A DNA stretch of 64,000 bases from Balanoglossus misakiensis (Eukaryota > Hemichordata): the NCBI GenBank assembly GCA_040954595.2, contig CM082577.2, forward strand, positions 10,354,001-10,418,000. Direction: 5' to 3'. Below the pieces are notes generated by a model. It had not been told where the DNA came from. It worked only from the letters and a program-made list of their open reading frames with translations, and did not search any database. Within the stretch, counting starts at the first letter, position 1, and each line of letters starts with the position of its first letter. Both the position numbers and the translations under genes were made by a program. Positions 1-12,912 of the stretch are shown in pieces.

Positions 1-592
1 TACAGAAAGAGCTTTAAATACACCCTCAGTCTAATTCAGTAAATTGATTTAATATCTGAACAAGAACGGCGAACAGTTTTTTTCCCAAGTGTTGCCAACA
101 TTTAATCAATTATCAGAAGTACTTCAATGCACTGACATGGGAGCATTGTGATTTCACAAACTCTCGAGTTTTGTATTCTTGTCATCCAGCTTTTCTGTTG
201 CTTACAAACAGATTTCATTAAGGAAGTTCAATATCAAAAACACTTCACTGTCAGCCTGTGAAAGAAAAGCCCATAATGTATCGATCGGTTCGACTGATGA
301 ATACATTTAAACCTTAATTTTTAGGTCAAGTTATGAAGTGATATTGATCTTGTGAATGTTATTATTGTTATTGTATATAAATGAGATTACCTACAAGCTG
401 GGCACACACTCAGAATGACCGACATGCGAAGTATGCCAGCAAGCCACAAACAGATGTGTCTTTGATTTGAGTTGATTAGCCTATCATTGGTGCTGCGCAA
501 AAGTTTGGCCTGGTCTTTGATATCTTAGCTATACCAGCAGTTTTCCCAAAAATTACCAATGCAGGTTCATGTCGGATCATACCATCCAAGCA

Positions 593-945
593 TGCCGGAA
601 TGCGTATTTCTCCTCGTACAGGCTTAGCAAGATTCGATCGTGACATACATGTACTTGATAAAAGTATACCACTGGGGAAACCTATCCATGCATTTGCAAC
701 AGCCCAGCTGGACTACTGTAATAGTCTCTTGTGTGGAGTAACAAAAGATTGGCTGAGTCGACTGCAGTCAGTTCAAAATGCTGCTACCACATGCCTGGTT
801 AGTCGATCACGCCATACAACACCTATTTAAATTGATCGGCGCAAGATTCAATTGTTCACCTTCATAATCCTCAGTGGTACAGCACCTCCACTTGATGGAC
901 TTGATTGAGCTGTATGTCCCTGCTGAAAATCTTGGTGCAACAACT
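593..945 (+). pseudogene. Decayed reverse transcriptase fragment of a non-LTR retrotransposon
   Basis: Translation in shifting frames gives pieces typical of the region just after the catalytic core of CR1/L2/Jockey-type LINE reverse transcriptases. First comes CRNAYFSSYRLSKIRS (from 593), then QLDYCNSLLCGV and LSRLQSVQNAA (about 700-790), then GTAPP and DLIELYVPAENL (about 875-935). The usual family order is a CK..Y.HLR.I segment, LDYCNSLL, LQRVQNAAARL, then a P.YL..L...Y.P segment, and the same order is seen here. At least two frameshifts and in-frame stops at about 640 and 828 break it, so it is dead. No YxDD core, endonuclease or 3' tail is visible. It is a short 5'-truncated relic lying in an intron. 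Confidence 0.85.
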
Positions 946-1186
946 CAAATCATGAAAAATATGGAGCTTCAAAGACCTGTCTATTTACTAAATAATACAG
1001 TGGATGATTTTAGGGTTTATATTTCTTGTGTGCGATATTTGTTTTTAATATCATGTCTCGTACAGCACACTGATTAAAGGAAAGCAGTTGTCGCGCTGCA
1101 TGGGTGTCCCCCTTGATGAGAATATGTCCCCTCCCATACCAGATCAAACCCCACGCCACGACATACTAGGATCTTCAGTTGCTGTC

Positions 1187-1283
1187 CAATCTGATTAAAA
1201 TCAGATGTAGGGAACGGCGACGTGGTTTTTTTATGCATAAAAAACCACGTCGCCGTTCCCTACATCTGATTTTAATCAGATTG
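1187..1283. mobile_element. 97-bp foldback MITE with a 9-bp target duplication
   Basis: The two halves are reverse complements over almost the whole length, with arms of about 45 bp meeting at a central ATGCAT and differing by one T in the central T/A runs. The ends read CAATCTGATTAAAATCAGAT inward, and each arm itself contains a small palindrome (ATCTGATT..AATCAGAT). The element is flanked by perfect direct repeats GTTGCTGTC at 1178-1186 and 1284-1292. A 9-bp duplication fits Mutator-like elements (usually 8-11 bp) or Merlin (8-9 bp), but there is no coding sequence to decide. Near-perfect arms and flanks suggest recent insertion or recent gene conversion. Confidence 0.85.
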
Positions 1284-4200
1284 GTTGCTGTCATGCCAAG
1301 TCTTTGCTACGGTTGGCTGCTTCATTCATTCTTAGAATGATCTAATTTCAGGGATTTGTGGATAAATTGTAATGTTTATAAACAAACAAACAAAAAAACG
1401 TGGCACAACGACCCCTTCACTTAAACAACAACAGCAACAACAATAATATTTATATGCGCTGGCAGCAGTGACTGTGGTGTACAAACTGTTCCAATCCTTC
1501 ATCTTAGTTTTGCAGTCATTATGTACATTGAAACTTAAGTCAAATGACATTTCTTCACATGGGAATGGGAATGTTGAATTGTTAAAATGGTTTACCAGAA
1601 ACTGATTATTGTCTGTCTGCATGACAAAAACAATACATCAGACAAAAACAGATGTGCATTGTCCGAAGATGAAGTAGGAAACCTCGCATCGCCCTTTCAT
1701 TTATCAAATCTGACAAAAAAGCGTACGAAAAATGTCAACAGCTGTAATAATGCAGCTTATGCATTATTGAAATGGTATTGTTCGAGATGATTCATTTGAA
1801 GTGTCTATACTGAGGAAGAAAAATCAGAAATGTCACGAACAGCTGATACAGCGAAAGAACAGCTGAAGACAGATTTGATTCCCATCTCTGAACGTGGAAC
1901 AATCCACCCTGTGTTACTAAAAAGTGTAGAATTCAGACTGCCACATTGTTGACAGAGGGACAGTTGTGGGGGGGGGGGGGTCTTACATGTATGTGGGCTG
2001 CGCTAAATGATCAAATAATATATGTGTATCTTTCTGCCCTCTGATGTCTATCCATTTGTTGTCCATGATCTGCACACACGGTGGCATGTTGGTGTATAAC
2101 ACTTAGTAAGTAACTCACTGTACCATAAATTATATCATCAAAATATTATGATTTAAAAATTAAAAAAGACCCCTTCACTGATCACGTCATTTTAATGTCA
2201 ATATTATGTCATTTTGAGAATTTATTTACCAAGGTTGCCAATTTGCATTGGATGTACATGTATTGAGATTGCATGTCAGTGACTCAGTGAAACTGTTGGA
2301 GATTTTAAGCCTCAGGTTTTCCCAAGAGCCACGTTGATTTCCTGTGTTTTGCTTTTCTGCTCCGAAGCGTGGCCCATTCGCTATTCTGAAAGCGTGTCGA
2401 ATCAACATCACTGGGGCTCGCTCATCTGTCAACACCACTGAGCGTAAATCAAATTTGAGAAAATTTTCCTTTTTAAACTGTCGCATACATGCGCTCAGAT
2501 TTGCCTGGTATCACACAGGTGTCCGTAGACAGGATGCGCTTGTAACTCCACTCAGGCAGGGGCTGACTGTTTTGTTTAGGATTTCCTCTCCTGTGTATGC
2601 GTCGACTCTGCTGCGAGGGCAGCCATGCGAGCAGATGAACTCGTGAAGTGTGCCAATCTCAAATTTTGATGAGCAGTGCATGAAAATTTCATTGAAAATG
2701 CCATGTATTGTTTTTTGTTGAATTAAGATATACACGGAATTGTTATTTCCTGTCCAGGATTTTGAAGTGATTTAGAGAGACAGATATTTTCTTTCTACCA
2801 TTCTTGACTATTAATAAAAGTCTTGTTTCTGTGTGCAGACATGCTTATGGTTATTCTACACCCCCCCCCCTCCCCGATCTGCATAAAAACACAGTTTGTC
2901 CACACACAGTCCGTGATAAAAATATCCTTTCATGAAATTCTACAACATTCTGCTTCTCTTTTCCCAAGTTCTGTATCATTTGATCCCCACGCTGTGTTTG
3001 TCAAGTCTGTCACCAACCCCCTACCCCCACCCCATTCACACGGTGTGACTGGTGATGTCATTCGCCCTCTGTGTAGCACGACTGTTGCAGTGATGTTCGG
3101 GGTCAGAGGTCAAACAGTGGCAATGATTGCAGCAGGCTACGTCATAGCTCCATCCGTCAATTCTCCAGGCAATTGTCCCCCAATTCTCCAAATTCTCATG
3201 CACCCATCTTGCCAATTACAGAGTTCACAGCATTCAAGTCAGCATGAGCTTATAGAGAGAAGAACTACCGGTAAATGTAATGCCCACAGAGATGATGTGA
3301 AGCAAATGACAGCTCTTTAAGAAAAAAAGGACACATTTTACTGTGTCGTTGCCCTTCCCAAATCGCTCATACCTGACTAACCGCACGTTTCGCGATAAAT
3401 TTACAGCCCCGGCAACCTCAGTACGCGAGCGAGTTGACTGACTCTGCTAGCTAGCTCTTATGAATAAATCAAAGATGAATATACTATCCTCTGGCAAGAG
3501 CAGCCAATAACCTTGATGTGGGTTAGTACAGCTTCTTTTACCATTACCTGCATAGGCACAGCCATTTCTAATTTATGTCGCCGGTGAAATTAAAAAAATC
3601 ACCCTACTGGTCAGCAGTCAGTCGGTTACTGACTTCTCGCCCGACTTGAAACGCTGTCATCCAATTCACCGCATAAAAAGCGTGTGAACGTGCGTGCGGC
3701 TCTTGACGTGGCAATTCACGTGCCCTCTACAACGCGAATTACGTAAATTAGATGATGTATATTAGAGCCGCATAGTGCGGTAATGAGCATTTCCTCTGCC
3801 GGATGCACTGTGAAGCTTTATCCGTGCATGCATCCCTGTGGAGTTCATTGTCCTGGGCTTTTCCCTGTTCAGGGCATGCGAGCCAGAAAAATTAATCATC
3901 CTGTCTGATCATGTTAGATTTATTTTTAAATTAAAAAAAACGCGGTCAAACACCGCTGGGCCATTGTCTTTTATTGTTTTAAACGGTGGAGGTGGTTCAT
4001 CCAGGACATTGCAGAAAAATGGCGGTGAAATTGATGTTGTAATTCAACAGTTTTTTTGTCGCTTCCAGTATTACACTAATCTAAGCATTCAAATTAACAC
4101 AAAATCTGCCAGACCGTAGAGTAGACAATGACTCATAAAAAAAATCAATCAATCATAACTTAGGCAGCGAAAAGTCACGCACCTAGTTAACATTTCACAA

Positions 4201-4706
4201 ATTTTTCATCGGGATGAGGGTATTATACAGCTATACATCAATTTGAGTCAGGTTTTTTTTGTTTCAAGATTCGAATATCTCCAGAAGCAGCTGTCTCCTC
4301 AAAGTCCACACAGTGAGTGACCAACTTCTATGACAGCAGCCCCAGAAGGCTTCTGGTTTAATTATAATCTCTATAGGATAGGTGTTGTTAATACCTAATA
4401 CTAAAAGCTACCTTGTCGGCTCAATACTGTAGATATCTGCGTGGCATAGTTATACATGTACCTTTTTTTGTTTTGCAATCAACAGATGTACTGGCTGTAA
4501 TCAATCACTGTAACATAAAGTGTTAGATACTCGGGTACATGTGTATGTCTATACTGAAACAGCCCATGCAAAACCGTTCTGCGCAATATGGCCAGTGTGC
4601 AAACCTCAATGGGCACTTTCAGTTGAAACACGTACAGAAAGTGTCATAAATTATTCTATTGCAGTACCACACTTCATGTAGGAGGACTGCAGTTACCAGG
4701 CTATGT

Positions 4707-4895
4707 TTAAGGTATCACCTATGCAAATTTAACCCCTGTTACCATGGAAAATTGGAATACAGCCAGTCAGCGATTTTTAGTGAGTGGCACATACTATAAA
4801 AAAAGTGCACCACCACATGGTCATTCCATGACTTAGACACGCCCATTTGACCACATATAAGCATATTTAAATTAGAGGTGACTGTATAACGTTAA
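4707..4895 (+). mobile_element. TTAA-flanked MITE, family 1, older copy
   Basis: It starts TTAAGGTATCACCTATGCAA and ends with AGAGGTGACTGTATAACGTTAA, so the ends are imperfect inverted repeats inside TTAA. It shares blocks in order with the better copy at 53440-53621: CACCTATGCAAATTTA, GTTACCATGG, GATTTTTAGTGAGTGGCACA and GAGGTGAC. A TTAA target is typical of piggyBac and Kolobok transposons. There is no coding capacity. Confidence 0.75.
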
Positions 4896-7689
4896 AGGCA
4901 CTGTTCATTCTCATACTATCGTGGATGCTTTCCCTTATCAGTTGATGTCGTCAAACTCTTCCAACCAGTCAGTCACCGAAATCACTCGGATCTCTCAGTT
5001 TGGCAATACTGGACTGCAGACTGTTGACATTAGTACGCCTTTCATCAAGAAGTCACTATAAAAGTTCATGAAATGTGAGGAAAGGTTCCAATATCACACA
5101 TTCACTGAGTCTGTCATATCTCAACAGAAAAGTTGACATGTACAACCAAAATCAAGCAAGGAGAACCAGCTCAAATGACAGTGCAATAAAAAATGCCTGT
5201 TCGCATTTCGGTGCGAGGCATCATGTACATGTACAGTTATGTATGTGGTGCTATAGATTTGTATTTCTGCCATCTTAGAATCATTTAGGGTGAACTTGAG
5301 GGATACAACTGCTATGTTGACTGGGATATTTTGCATATTAATTAATTCCAAGATGGCAGAAATGACAATCTCCCCTGCACATTTATACAGTCTAAGAAAT
5401 ATAGATTTGATCCAAATCACGGACTGTTAACATAAATAATAAGTTCCTTTTTTCACCATGATCCTCCCAGTGTGAGTTGGATGGAGCTCCTTGCTGAAGT
5501 TTGGTTGTAATTTTTTGTACTATGGCTGGGAGGAAATCCTTCACTAGACTCACAGACAGCAGCTACTGAGGACGCACAGACTCAAAACACTGCTGTCGTA
5601 CGTCCTTGAGACAGTTCCACTGTGGCCTAGCTGCTGCAGCTATCAACAGAGCCGTGTCATAAGATAGGTCTCTTGGCGATCATTTCGGGCTCTGATCTAT
5701 AACATGCGTAGACAGGTGCACGGTCGGAAAGGGGGAAAAAGATACTCTGATTATGTTACAGAACTAGTCTGTCCCGCTTCTAATACAGAGCCAAAATATT
5801 TGATTCATGGACTCGAGACTCAGCGCCAAACAGCTGGGTTTGTAAGAAAGAAATTCTCCGACATCTAGCTGCACCTCTGATCTGGTCGCATTCTGCCACG
5901 CATCTGTCATCGATACAACATCAATCATTGGATGATCGCAGGAGGAAATATCGACTGGAGCTGCGTAGCATCTGCGCGAGATCTGTTTCAGTCGGTGAAA
6001 CTTATGATCAGTCCAGTTTTTCCGTGCTTAAGCTATATTTAGTGATTTTTACAAGCAGAACAGGTCTGGGGACAGCTGTTTGCTTTTGTGATATCATCTA
6101 GTGACTCATCATTTCGAATGTGGTCTTTAGGAAAAAGAACTCTGCAATGCAGGACAGCTGTAACATTACGACATCATCATGTGTCTTGCTGAAGTCGTCC
6201 AAGAAATGTGATCCTGATCCATGGGTTGAGTGAAAAGAGCATTGTGAACATTTATTAAATAAACTTTTTTCTTGGGTCTAGCTCAATAAAAGATCAAATT
6301 CTGTTGTTAAAGGCAAGGTGACCTTCTTTATCAGCTTTTAAAACAAATGGATTACCGTGATAAAGATTTCAATGGAAAACAATAGGTTTGCACCACACAA
6401 ACATTCAGTGTCAACAAGAGTTAATGCAAGAACCAGGGATTGAAAATTGCCCCTTTAAAGCTACATGTACATGTAAGTGTCTCTCTACTGTCTATGGTTG
6501 CATTTACTGGCAAGTAAACTGATAACTGATACAGAAACAATGACTGATTCCTGAATCGCGGTGGTAAGCTTATGACACTCAGTTTCACGGAACACATGCG
6601 AACAGATGGTGCTGTTACCCAATCTCCAGTGTACACATGACGGCTCATGATGGGAGTAAATATGACAGACAAGCTTAGATGATCATGTTTCATCATTTCT
6701 GCAGCAATCACAACGATCTGTTTCCCCCACTCTTGATCAATCTCTGTTCTCATATTGTCTCTACTTTCCTATTGTTGGGTGTCAATTTCAAAATGAAAAT
6801 CGGACCCCTTCCTGTCAGGACTTCCCAGGTAGAGGTGATTATAATCACTATCAATCGGAATATTTCGTTTTGCGATAAAGTAAATACTCGATATGTCATC
6901 ATGCTTCAGGGATTCAAACAAGAACTCCAGCAATACACAACAGACAAAAATACTGAAGACACAGTTACATGTATATACAACTAATGGAGGGAACATCTTG
7001 TTAATGGAAATTCTCAATGACTGTGACTTCAGTGTGCATGTAGTTGATTTTCTCAAAGGTTTGGTCAATTCGGCAACTCTGTGAAAACGCTCCACTGGTT
7101 ACTTTTCAAGATCAAGTTATAATGTAATTGTCACATCATGATTTATCAAAGTCTCATGTTCTGTGGTCATGACACTTGAATAAAGGCCAGTGCACTGAAC
7201 TATAGATTTGATCTAGATGTCAGCACGAAATCAAAGAAATTCACCGACCTCTAAAAGCATGCGAACTTCCGCGATTGTCGGGCGCGGTGTGAACAGGCTG
7301 TTAACATGGACAATCGATCAGCAGTCAAGAGTCAATCGTTTTCAGGCGAACAGTGGAGGGGACCATGAACGGTTCTAAATCTCACACCTTTGGAGTTCAA
7401 AATCAGTGTCATCTTGACGTCATCACAGAAATTCCACGGTCACCCGCCACTTTCCTGTGCATGCCAAAGGAACGTGTGAAGAGCATTCACGTGCATGAGT
7501 CATTGAATCGCATGTGAATTAAAAGTCCATACAGGATGAAGTGCCTCGCTTTTTCTGCAAGAATGTGCTGTTCTGACCGCCTAGTTAAAATAACCAAGGT
7601 TATTGTCGTCTAATTCCTGTATGTACGTGGCCAACAATGTCTAATGTTTCATTTTCGTAATTTATTTTATTTTGTTTGCTATTTAATCA

Positions 7690-7907
7690 TACTGTAAAAC
7701 GGGTTATCTTCGCGAGCAATAAGTTTTCGCGAAATACGCGAGAGCCAAAAAAGCATGAAAATAAAAGTCACGTAAAATGTTTTTCGGAGATAACGATGCA
7801 GTTAATGCTAGTGAAATACGAGAATGTGAAAATTAATCCTCGTGTAACAGTTGCCTCTTTTGACATAGCGAAAATTTCCTATTGCGAAAATAACCCGTTT
7901 TACAGTA
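7690..7907 (+). mobile_element. MITE, CTGTAAAACGGG family, copy 1 (best preserved)
   Basis: A 218-bp element lies within TA dinucleotides. The left end is CTGTAAAACGGGTTATCTTC and the right end is the inverted match AATAACCCGTTTTACAG. Inside are GCGAGAGCC, GGAGATAACGATGCAG and GTAACAGTTGCCTCTTTTGA blocks that recur in every copy. The TA flanks suggest a Tc1/mariner-type mobiliser. A reading frame stays open through it, but it spans the terminal repeats and is explained by the element's sequence, not by a gene. Confidence 0.9.
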
Positions 7908-8400
7908 TTTAACGCTGTCACTGCCGACAGACAGACTTGCATACATATACATACCAGTACCTACAAGGACAGATACACAAAAATCAACAAATGCAATCAT
8001 AATCACATGTACAGCAGTCATAGACAATGTACCTGACGAACATATATCTACAGAATTGCATGTTATTTGTTTCTCATCAATGGGTTGACCTGTCACCTGA
8101 CAAAAAGTCAAATGCCACGTTGATGTCTATCTTGGCAAATCTAATAGTCTGGAAAGCATTAAGAGTTTAGACTGACACAATCAAGTTATTGGATGTTGTT
8201 TCAGGGAAGATTTCACGTCGAAATGTCAACGATTAGAGAAATCTGGCAGGGGTATATCGGTTCTCGCGACCATCACGAAGCAAGGCTGTGTCGGTGATAG
8301 ATAACCTTTAGTAGGCATTGATGGTTTGTTGGGGTAGTTGATATGTATATGTAATATATAGATCCAACTCTCATGGCTGAGTTGTAAGTTCAGGAGACGG

Positions 8401-8582
8401 ATTAATTTTTCGCGAACTATGCGAGAGCCCCCAAAAACCACAAAAAATAAAAAGTCGCCTAAAAATGTGTTGTTTTTTTCAGAGATAACGATGCAGTGAA
8501 ATGTGAGAACGCCGAAACAAATCGTCGCATAACAGTTGCTGACTTTGATATCGCGAAAAATTTCATGTTGCAAAAAGTTCCC
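8401..8582 (+). mobile_element. MITE, CTGTAAAACGGG family, copy 2 (decayed ends)
   Basis: The internal blocks match copy 1 in order: TTTTTCGCGAACTATGCGAGAGCC, then GAGATAACGATGCAGTGAAA, then CGTCGCATAACAGTTGCTGA and TATCGCGAAAAATTTCATG. Neither terminal CTGTAAAACGGG is intact: the right end decays to GTTCCCAGC. The copy lies about 500 bp from copy 1 in the same orientation, so it may be an independent insertion or an old local duplication. Confidence 0.75.
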
Positions 8583-9770
8583 AGCTTGTTGATTTACTGG
8601 TGTGATGATGTTGTGATATCCAGTATGCGTGTCAAATACACTTGTATTTTACAGGATTCAAGCTTTGCAGAACCTATTGTACCGATTCTCAGTTCTCAGC
8701 ATTGCAAAACTTTTTATGAATCTCTTACAGTTTATAGACAAAGAGAATATGAGGGATTTGCTGGCACGTGCAGAAATGCCCCCCTAAGTTTCTTCTAATT
8801 TAAAGGAAGGCCAGTGGCCGATATTAACCGATATGAATTTGCTTTCTGCCCAGATTTCTAGGATGACACTTGACTTTTATTCTATGCAGCCTGATGGCAC
8901 TGCACGTAGTATGAGCAGAAACTTGTAAGATTTGAGTTTTTGAGGTGCAAGAAATTAGAAAGACACACTGGCCAGATGCTAAATGTCAGAATGTGCTTAT
9001 TGTACCCGGTGGCATATGCGCTCTGCCATGTAAAACAGCCAGCCATTGGCCTGAAAATGGTGACATTTAACGAGCACGTACAAATCAGCCAATCAGAATG
9101 AATGGTGCATGGCCTCGTTCAATTGTGTGTGAATTTTGATAACTGCAGCTTGGGCTTGAATTGCTGTTTTAAATGTCACCGTACGATTGAATGACTTCCT
9201 ACAGCAAATGAGCTCCTGTTACCATTGCCAGAACTCAACAAATCGAACAGATATTGCCGACAGCGTCTGCATTTCCAATATTAATTTACGTCTGGTGTTG
9301 CATTTTCTGAAATCTGAAAAAAAAGAATCTGTGTCTCAGTGTTCTGATTTGCCATCAAAATTTTGAAATCAAAATTTTGAGATTCTCGTTCAAAGTAAAG
9401 CTGGCGTGATCAGCAAATCAGTCTGAATCAGGTCAGACTTGAATGCCTACAATACCCAAGGCTTTTTTCAAATTATTTTTTACAGAATTGAATTTTAGCA
9501 TCTGACACCCGAGAGCGAAGCAATTTTTTCCAAGGTATTACATGAAAATCACACCTTTGATAATTTTGCATCATTGAAGGGTAAAGCTAGATTGGACAGA
9601 GTTCCAAATAACTGTAAATAGTGAAAGCGAGATTCAAACTTTATAAACAGAAACAGCGAAAAAATTGATTCACGTCTGACATGCCAAGCACCTGTGGTAG
9701 CTGTGGAAATAATTTGACTCCACAAAACAATTTCATATAGTTAAAGTACATGTATAAGGATGATTGGAGT

Positions 9771-9966
9771 TTTTCCCAAAATTTTGCAAATGCTCGCACA
9801 TGCATTTGTCAACAATAACAATAACAATGATTGGTACACATAAAAATTATTTGCAGAAAACCGGGAATACTGGGATACCAGGGATACTATAGGGAGGAGA
9901 ACAAGAAAATTTAAGACACACACAAAAATACTTAAAAATGAACTGAAGTTACAGATAGTGGTCCTT
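9771..9966 (+). repeat. Dispersed repeat pair, copy 1
   Basis: It shares ordered blocks with 29571-29760: TCAACAATAACA / TGACAATAACA, TTGGTACACA / TGGGTACACA, AGGAGAACAAGAAAAT, a CACAAAA..ATACT stretch, and a closing ATAGTGG. The spacing between blocks is similar in both. No terminal repeats or coding capacity are seen, so the class is unknown. Confidence 0.5.
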
Positions 9967-12712
9967 TAAATTGCCATGTTAACTCTGAACAGTTAAAGGT
10001 ACAAACATGGCCTGCATTTGCTTCCATGCAGCTTAATTACCATATAAACTTCAATAATTCACAAGAGCAAAAAAACAACATAATTTCGATTTTCAATTAT
10101 ACCCTTACCCAAAGCTATAAAATTGAATTAGTACACTTTAAATTCAATGGGTTTCCAATCCTATGACTCCTTGCTTGCTGTGTCTGCTAGTAATCATAAA
10201 ATGTGAATTTTACAGTGTACATTTGGAATTTATTTTACATGTTTCCCCATTTTGATCGTTCAAAAGCAAGTATTTTGAATTGCAACAGAAACTTGTTTTT
10301 CCAACATATTCTAACGGAATCCAAGTCAGTGAAATTAAAATTTCGAGTGCAATGGATCTATAATGATGATTTATGTACAGTGGAACCATTAGCTTTTTTA
10401 TGATCCTTGGTAATTGAAAAATTGTTGATTCCTGATGTGGAATTCATGTCTAGTGTCCACTCTCAAATGAATATTTCATAACGCAGGCTATATTGGCGCT
10501 CATGCCAGTAGTGCATCTCTGTGTTGTTCTGGGGGGGGGGGGGTAGTATTACTTTCTGTACTCACAGGATTCTGTTTCATCAAATATTCCACTTGATTAT
10601 AGTGTTATTAATATGATCATCTCGGTTGATTTTACCCCCTGTTGGGAATTCTGTGCAGTCTTGCCATATATATCTATATATTCCCTCCGTTTATCCCAGT
10701 GGAACCAGCAGCTAACATGAACGGCACTCAAAAAAGGATCATGGGATATCTTAACTTGTAGGTTTTATCAATATGGTTTGATTTATAGTCCCTGCATAAT
10801 TTGCCTGTTCGGTCGTTACAAGTGTGTTCCTTGCTTTAGATGAAATTTAACGGTCTGTATGGAACAAGAGCTGATATGGTGTCGAACGGAACACGAGCCA
10901 ATATCGTGTCATACACCACTTGTTTCTATTCAGGGGGACACAGGTTACAGTGCCCCATTTCAGTTGGAATCCATCAGCATAATTTGATTGGAAACCCCTT
11001 TGACTTTGCGGTCATGTAGTGTTCAGAAGTAGAAAACATCAGTTCATAAACATCATTTGGTGAGAATGGGGATAATGTACCAATTGCTGTTCTCATGCCA
11101 ACGTCACGAATTTTTATATGCCCTTCAATGCAAACTATTAAGACAGACATTGTGAGCCATTACAGTTTGCAATGTGTTTGACTTTGAACATAGACCAGAA
11201 ATTAGCTTTATTTAGAAAAAAAATCGTGGTTGTCAGCTCTGAAGTGTAATATTAACGGACGAGTACTGAATGTGACATCAGAAAATAGTTACCTAATTGT
11301 TTATTAAAAATAAACTCCAGCAAATGCCTTCTCTGTCATTGGCAACACCTAAAAACTGTAGTCAGAGACACTGCCGACACAGAGAAAAACAGTCTTGTCA
11401 AGTCACAAACCCAAAGTAAAGTTTTATTACAATAAAGTACTACACAAAATTACATGTCATGTTTTGATGACCAATTGTGATTGAAGTACAGACATTTGCC
11501 TAATACAACATAGCTAGTGAAGTGTAAATTACAAGGGGAAAGACAACTTTCTTCTTAAATAGAAAACATAAAAGAGAGAAAATCTCTGTAAAATGCGTTG
11601 TACAGTTTCCAACCTTCTATCCCGCTTTACGCATTCGAGAAGTTGCATTGCATACTTTCACAGTACATTATTTAGGCCAAAACTAGTAAAAATTTTAAAA
11701 GGGCTCTCGACAGCACAAAAATTGATTACTTACAAACCAAATACACTCACACTTGTTATCCGACCAAATCAGTCCTAATCCAGTTTTATGGAAGGCCAAA
11801 TGAAAGATGTCAGCTGACATGTCGGATTTGAAATATGGTACTTTAACACCGATAACACCATTACTCTTGCGGCCTAAAAAAAGAATCTTATCATGTCCTG
11901 AAAAGCCCTTTTTATTTTTTTTTCCCTCCGTCGTGTGTGAAGATTCAAACCCCAAGGAGACTTGCAAAAAAGAGCAACGATTTGCTCTTTGTATGCGTTG
12001 CTTGCTGTCTATCAGGTCAAGTGGTTTTTCCCTCAGTTAATGGTTTTTTGCTTCCCATCAGGTGCTAATGTGTCAGGCGCATAGGGCCTTGTTGTATTAA
12101 CCGCAAAAGCTGCGGTTTTCACGTTGAGCGGATCCGACAGGTGTGATTATATCAAAGAAATCACGTGCGTGTGCACTCTCTTTCTGTTAGAACAGCATAT
12201 CGGCCAGAACATATTTGTGATTCCCGACAATCCAGCAGGCTGTTCTCGCCTATGGGAAATCAGGCCTCCATCTCGACTTCACACCTTGTTGTAACCTGCA
12301 TCTCATGGCGATAGCGAGATATTACTAGTATATCTCAAATTTGTGAGCTAGCGCAGACATGTGTTGTTATTTCGACACAGAATGGTTTGAAACTATGAGT
12401 ACCATTATAGTTTTTTTTTTATTACCATAGTTTGGTCGAATCCTGTTCCTCTTTTAGTAAAACATTTGGATGGGTACAAAGGGTTAAGCATAACCCATAT
12501 TCATTTATTTTTTTTGGGGGGGGGGAGCTCCTCAAAGTCTGTATATAGACCAAAGGAGCTTTTATTGTAAACTGAAATTTCAGTGCATTATTTTCAACTC
12601 CACCCGTCCAGAAATAGATGTCCTAAAGAAAGTGAGAACAGTTAAGTTAATCTCTGCATTAAATATAATTTAATTAAAGGTTATCTTCTTCATTCAATTT
12701 TTGTCCTCGCAG

Positions 12713-12912
12713 ACCAGGATGGAGCGGAACCAAGCGCCAACTCGGTGTCGGCCTTGAATTTACTGCGACTGTCCCACTACCTCAACAAGACCGAGTGGGA
12801 AGCCAAGGCCACAGCTTTGCTGAAGGTGTTCGGTGAAAGACTGAAGAAGATCCCCATGGCATTGCCGGAGATGATGTCAGCTCTTCTGTTCCTGCAGGGA
12901 TCAACAAAACAG
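12713..12912 (+). CDS. SPATA20: SPATA20 internal (penultimate) exon
   Basis: The exon is bounded by an acceptor (ttgtcctcgcag) and a donor (CAG|GTAAGA). It encodes 66 complete codons after a split codon whose last two bases are AC. The peptide opens QDGAEPSANSVSALNLLRL, a hallmark block of the SPATA20/YyaL (DUF255) family also seen in bacterial homologues, and continues through LPEMMSALLFLQGSTKQ. In the family, an N-terminal thioredoxin-like domain precedes a six-hairpin glycosidase-like barrel, and this exon is from the late barrel. SPATA20 is named from expression in spermatogenesis; its reaction is not established. The exon ends in phase 0, which fits the exon at 38875 exactly. The C+G-rich codon use stands out from the AT-rich surroundings. 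The 5' part of the gene is outside the window or unseen. Confidence 0.95.

Larger units (their letters stand above)
1..12712 (+). other. SPATA20: 3' part of an upstream SPATA20 intron
   Basis: The exon at 12713 opens with a splice acceptor (ttgtcctcgcag) and in the middle of a codon, so an earlier exon must lie upstream. I see no recognisable SPATA20 exon in these 12.7 kb, so the intron probably extends beyond the left edge. The stretch holds a decayed reverse transcriptase fragment, a foldback element, copies of three short repeat families described separately, and G/C homopolymers at 1968-1980, 2861-2870, 10531-10543 and 12516-12525. Open frames here are short, use no recognisable domains and look like chance. 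A short upstream exon could have been missed. Confidence 0.7.

Noticed and set aside
600-830. 76-codon frame beginning with ATG as a gene
   Set aside because: It is one piece of the frameshifted reverse transcriptase relic; neighbouring family motifs are in other frames.
2823-3320. 165-codon plus-strand frame in the left intron
   Set aside because: Composition is low-complexity and Ser/Pro/His-rich from C runs, with no domain and no convincing splice sites.
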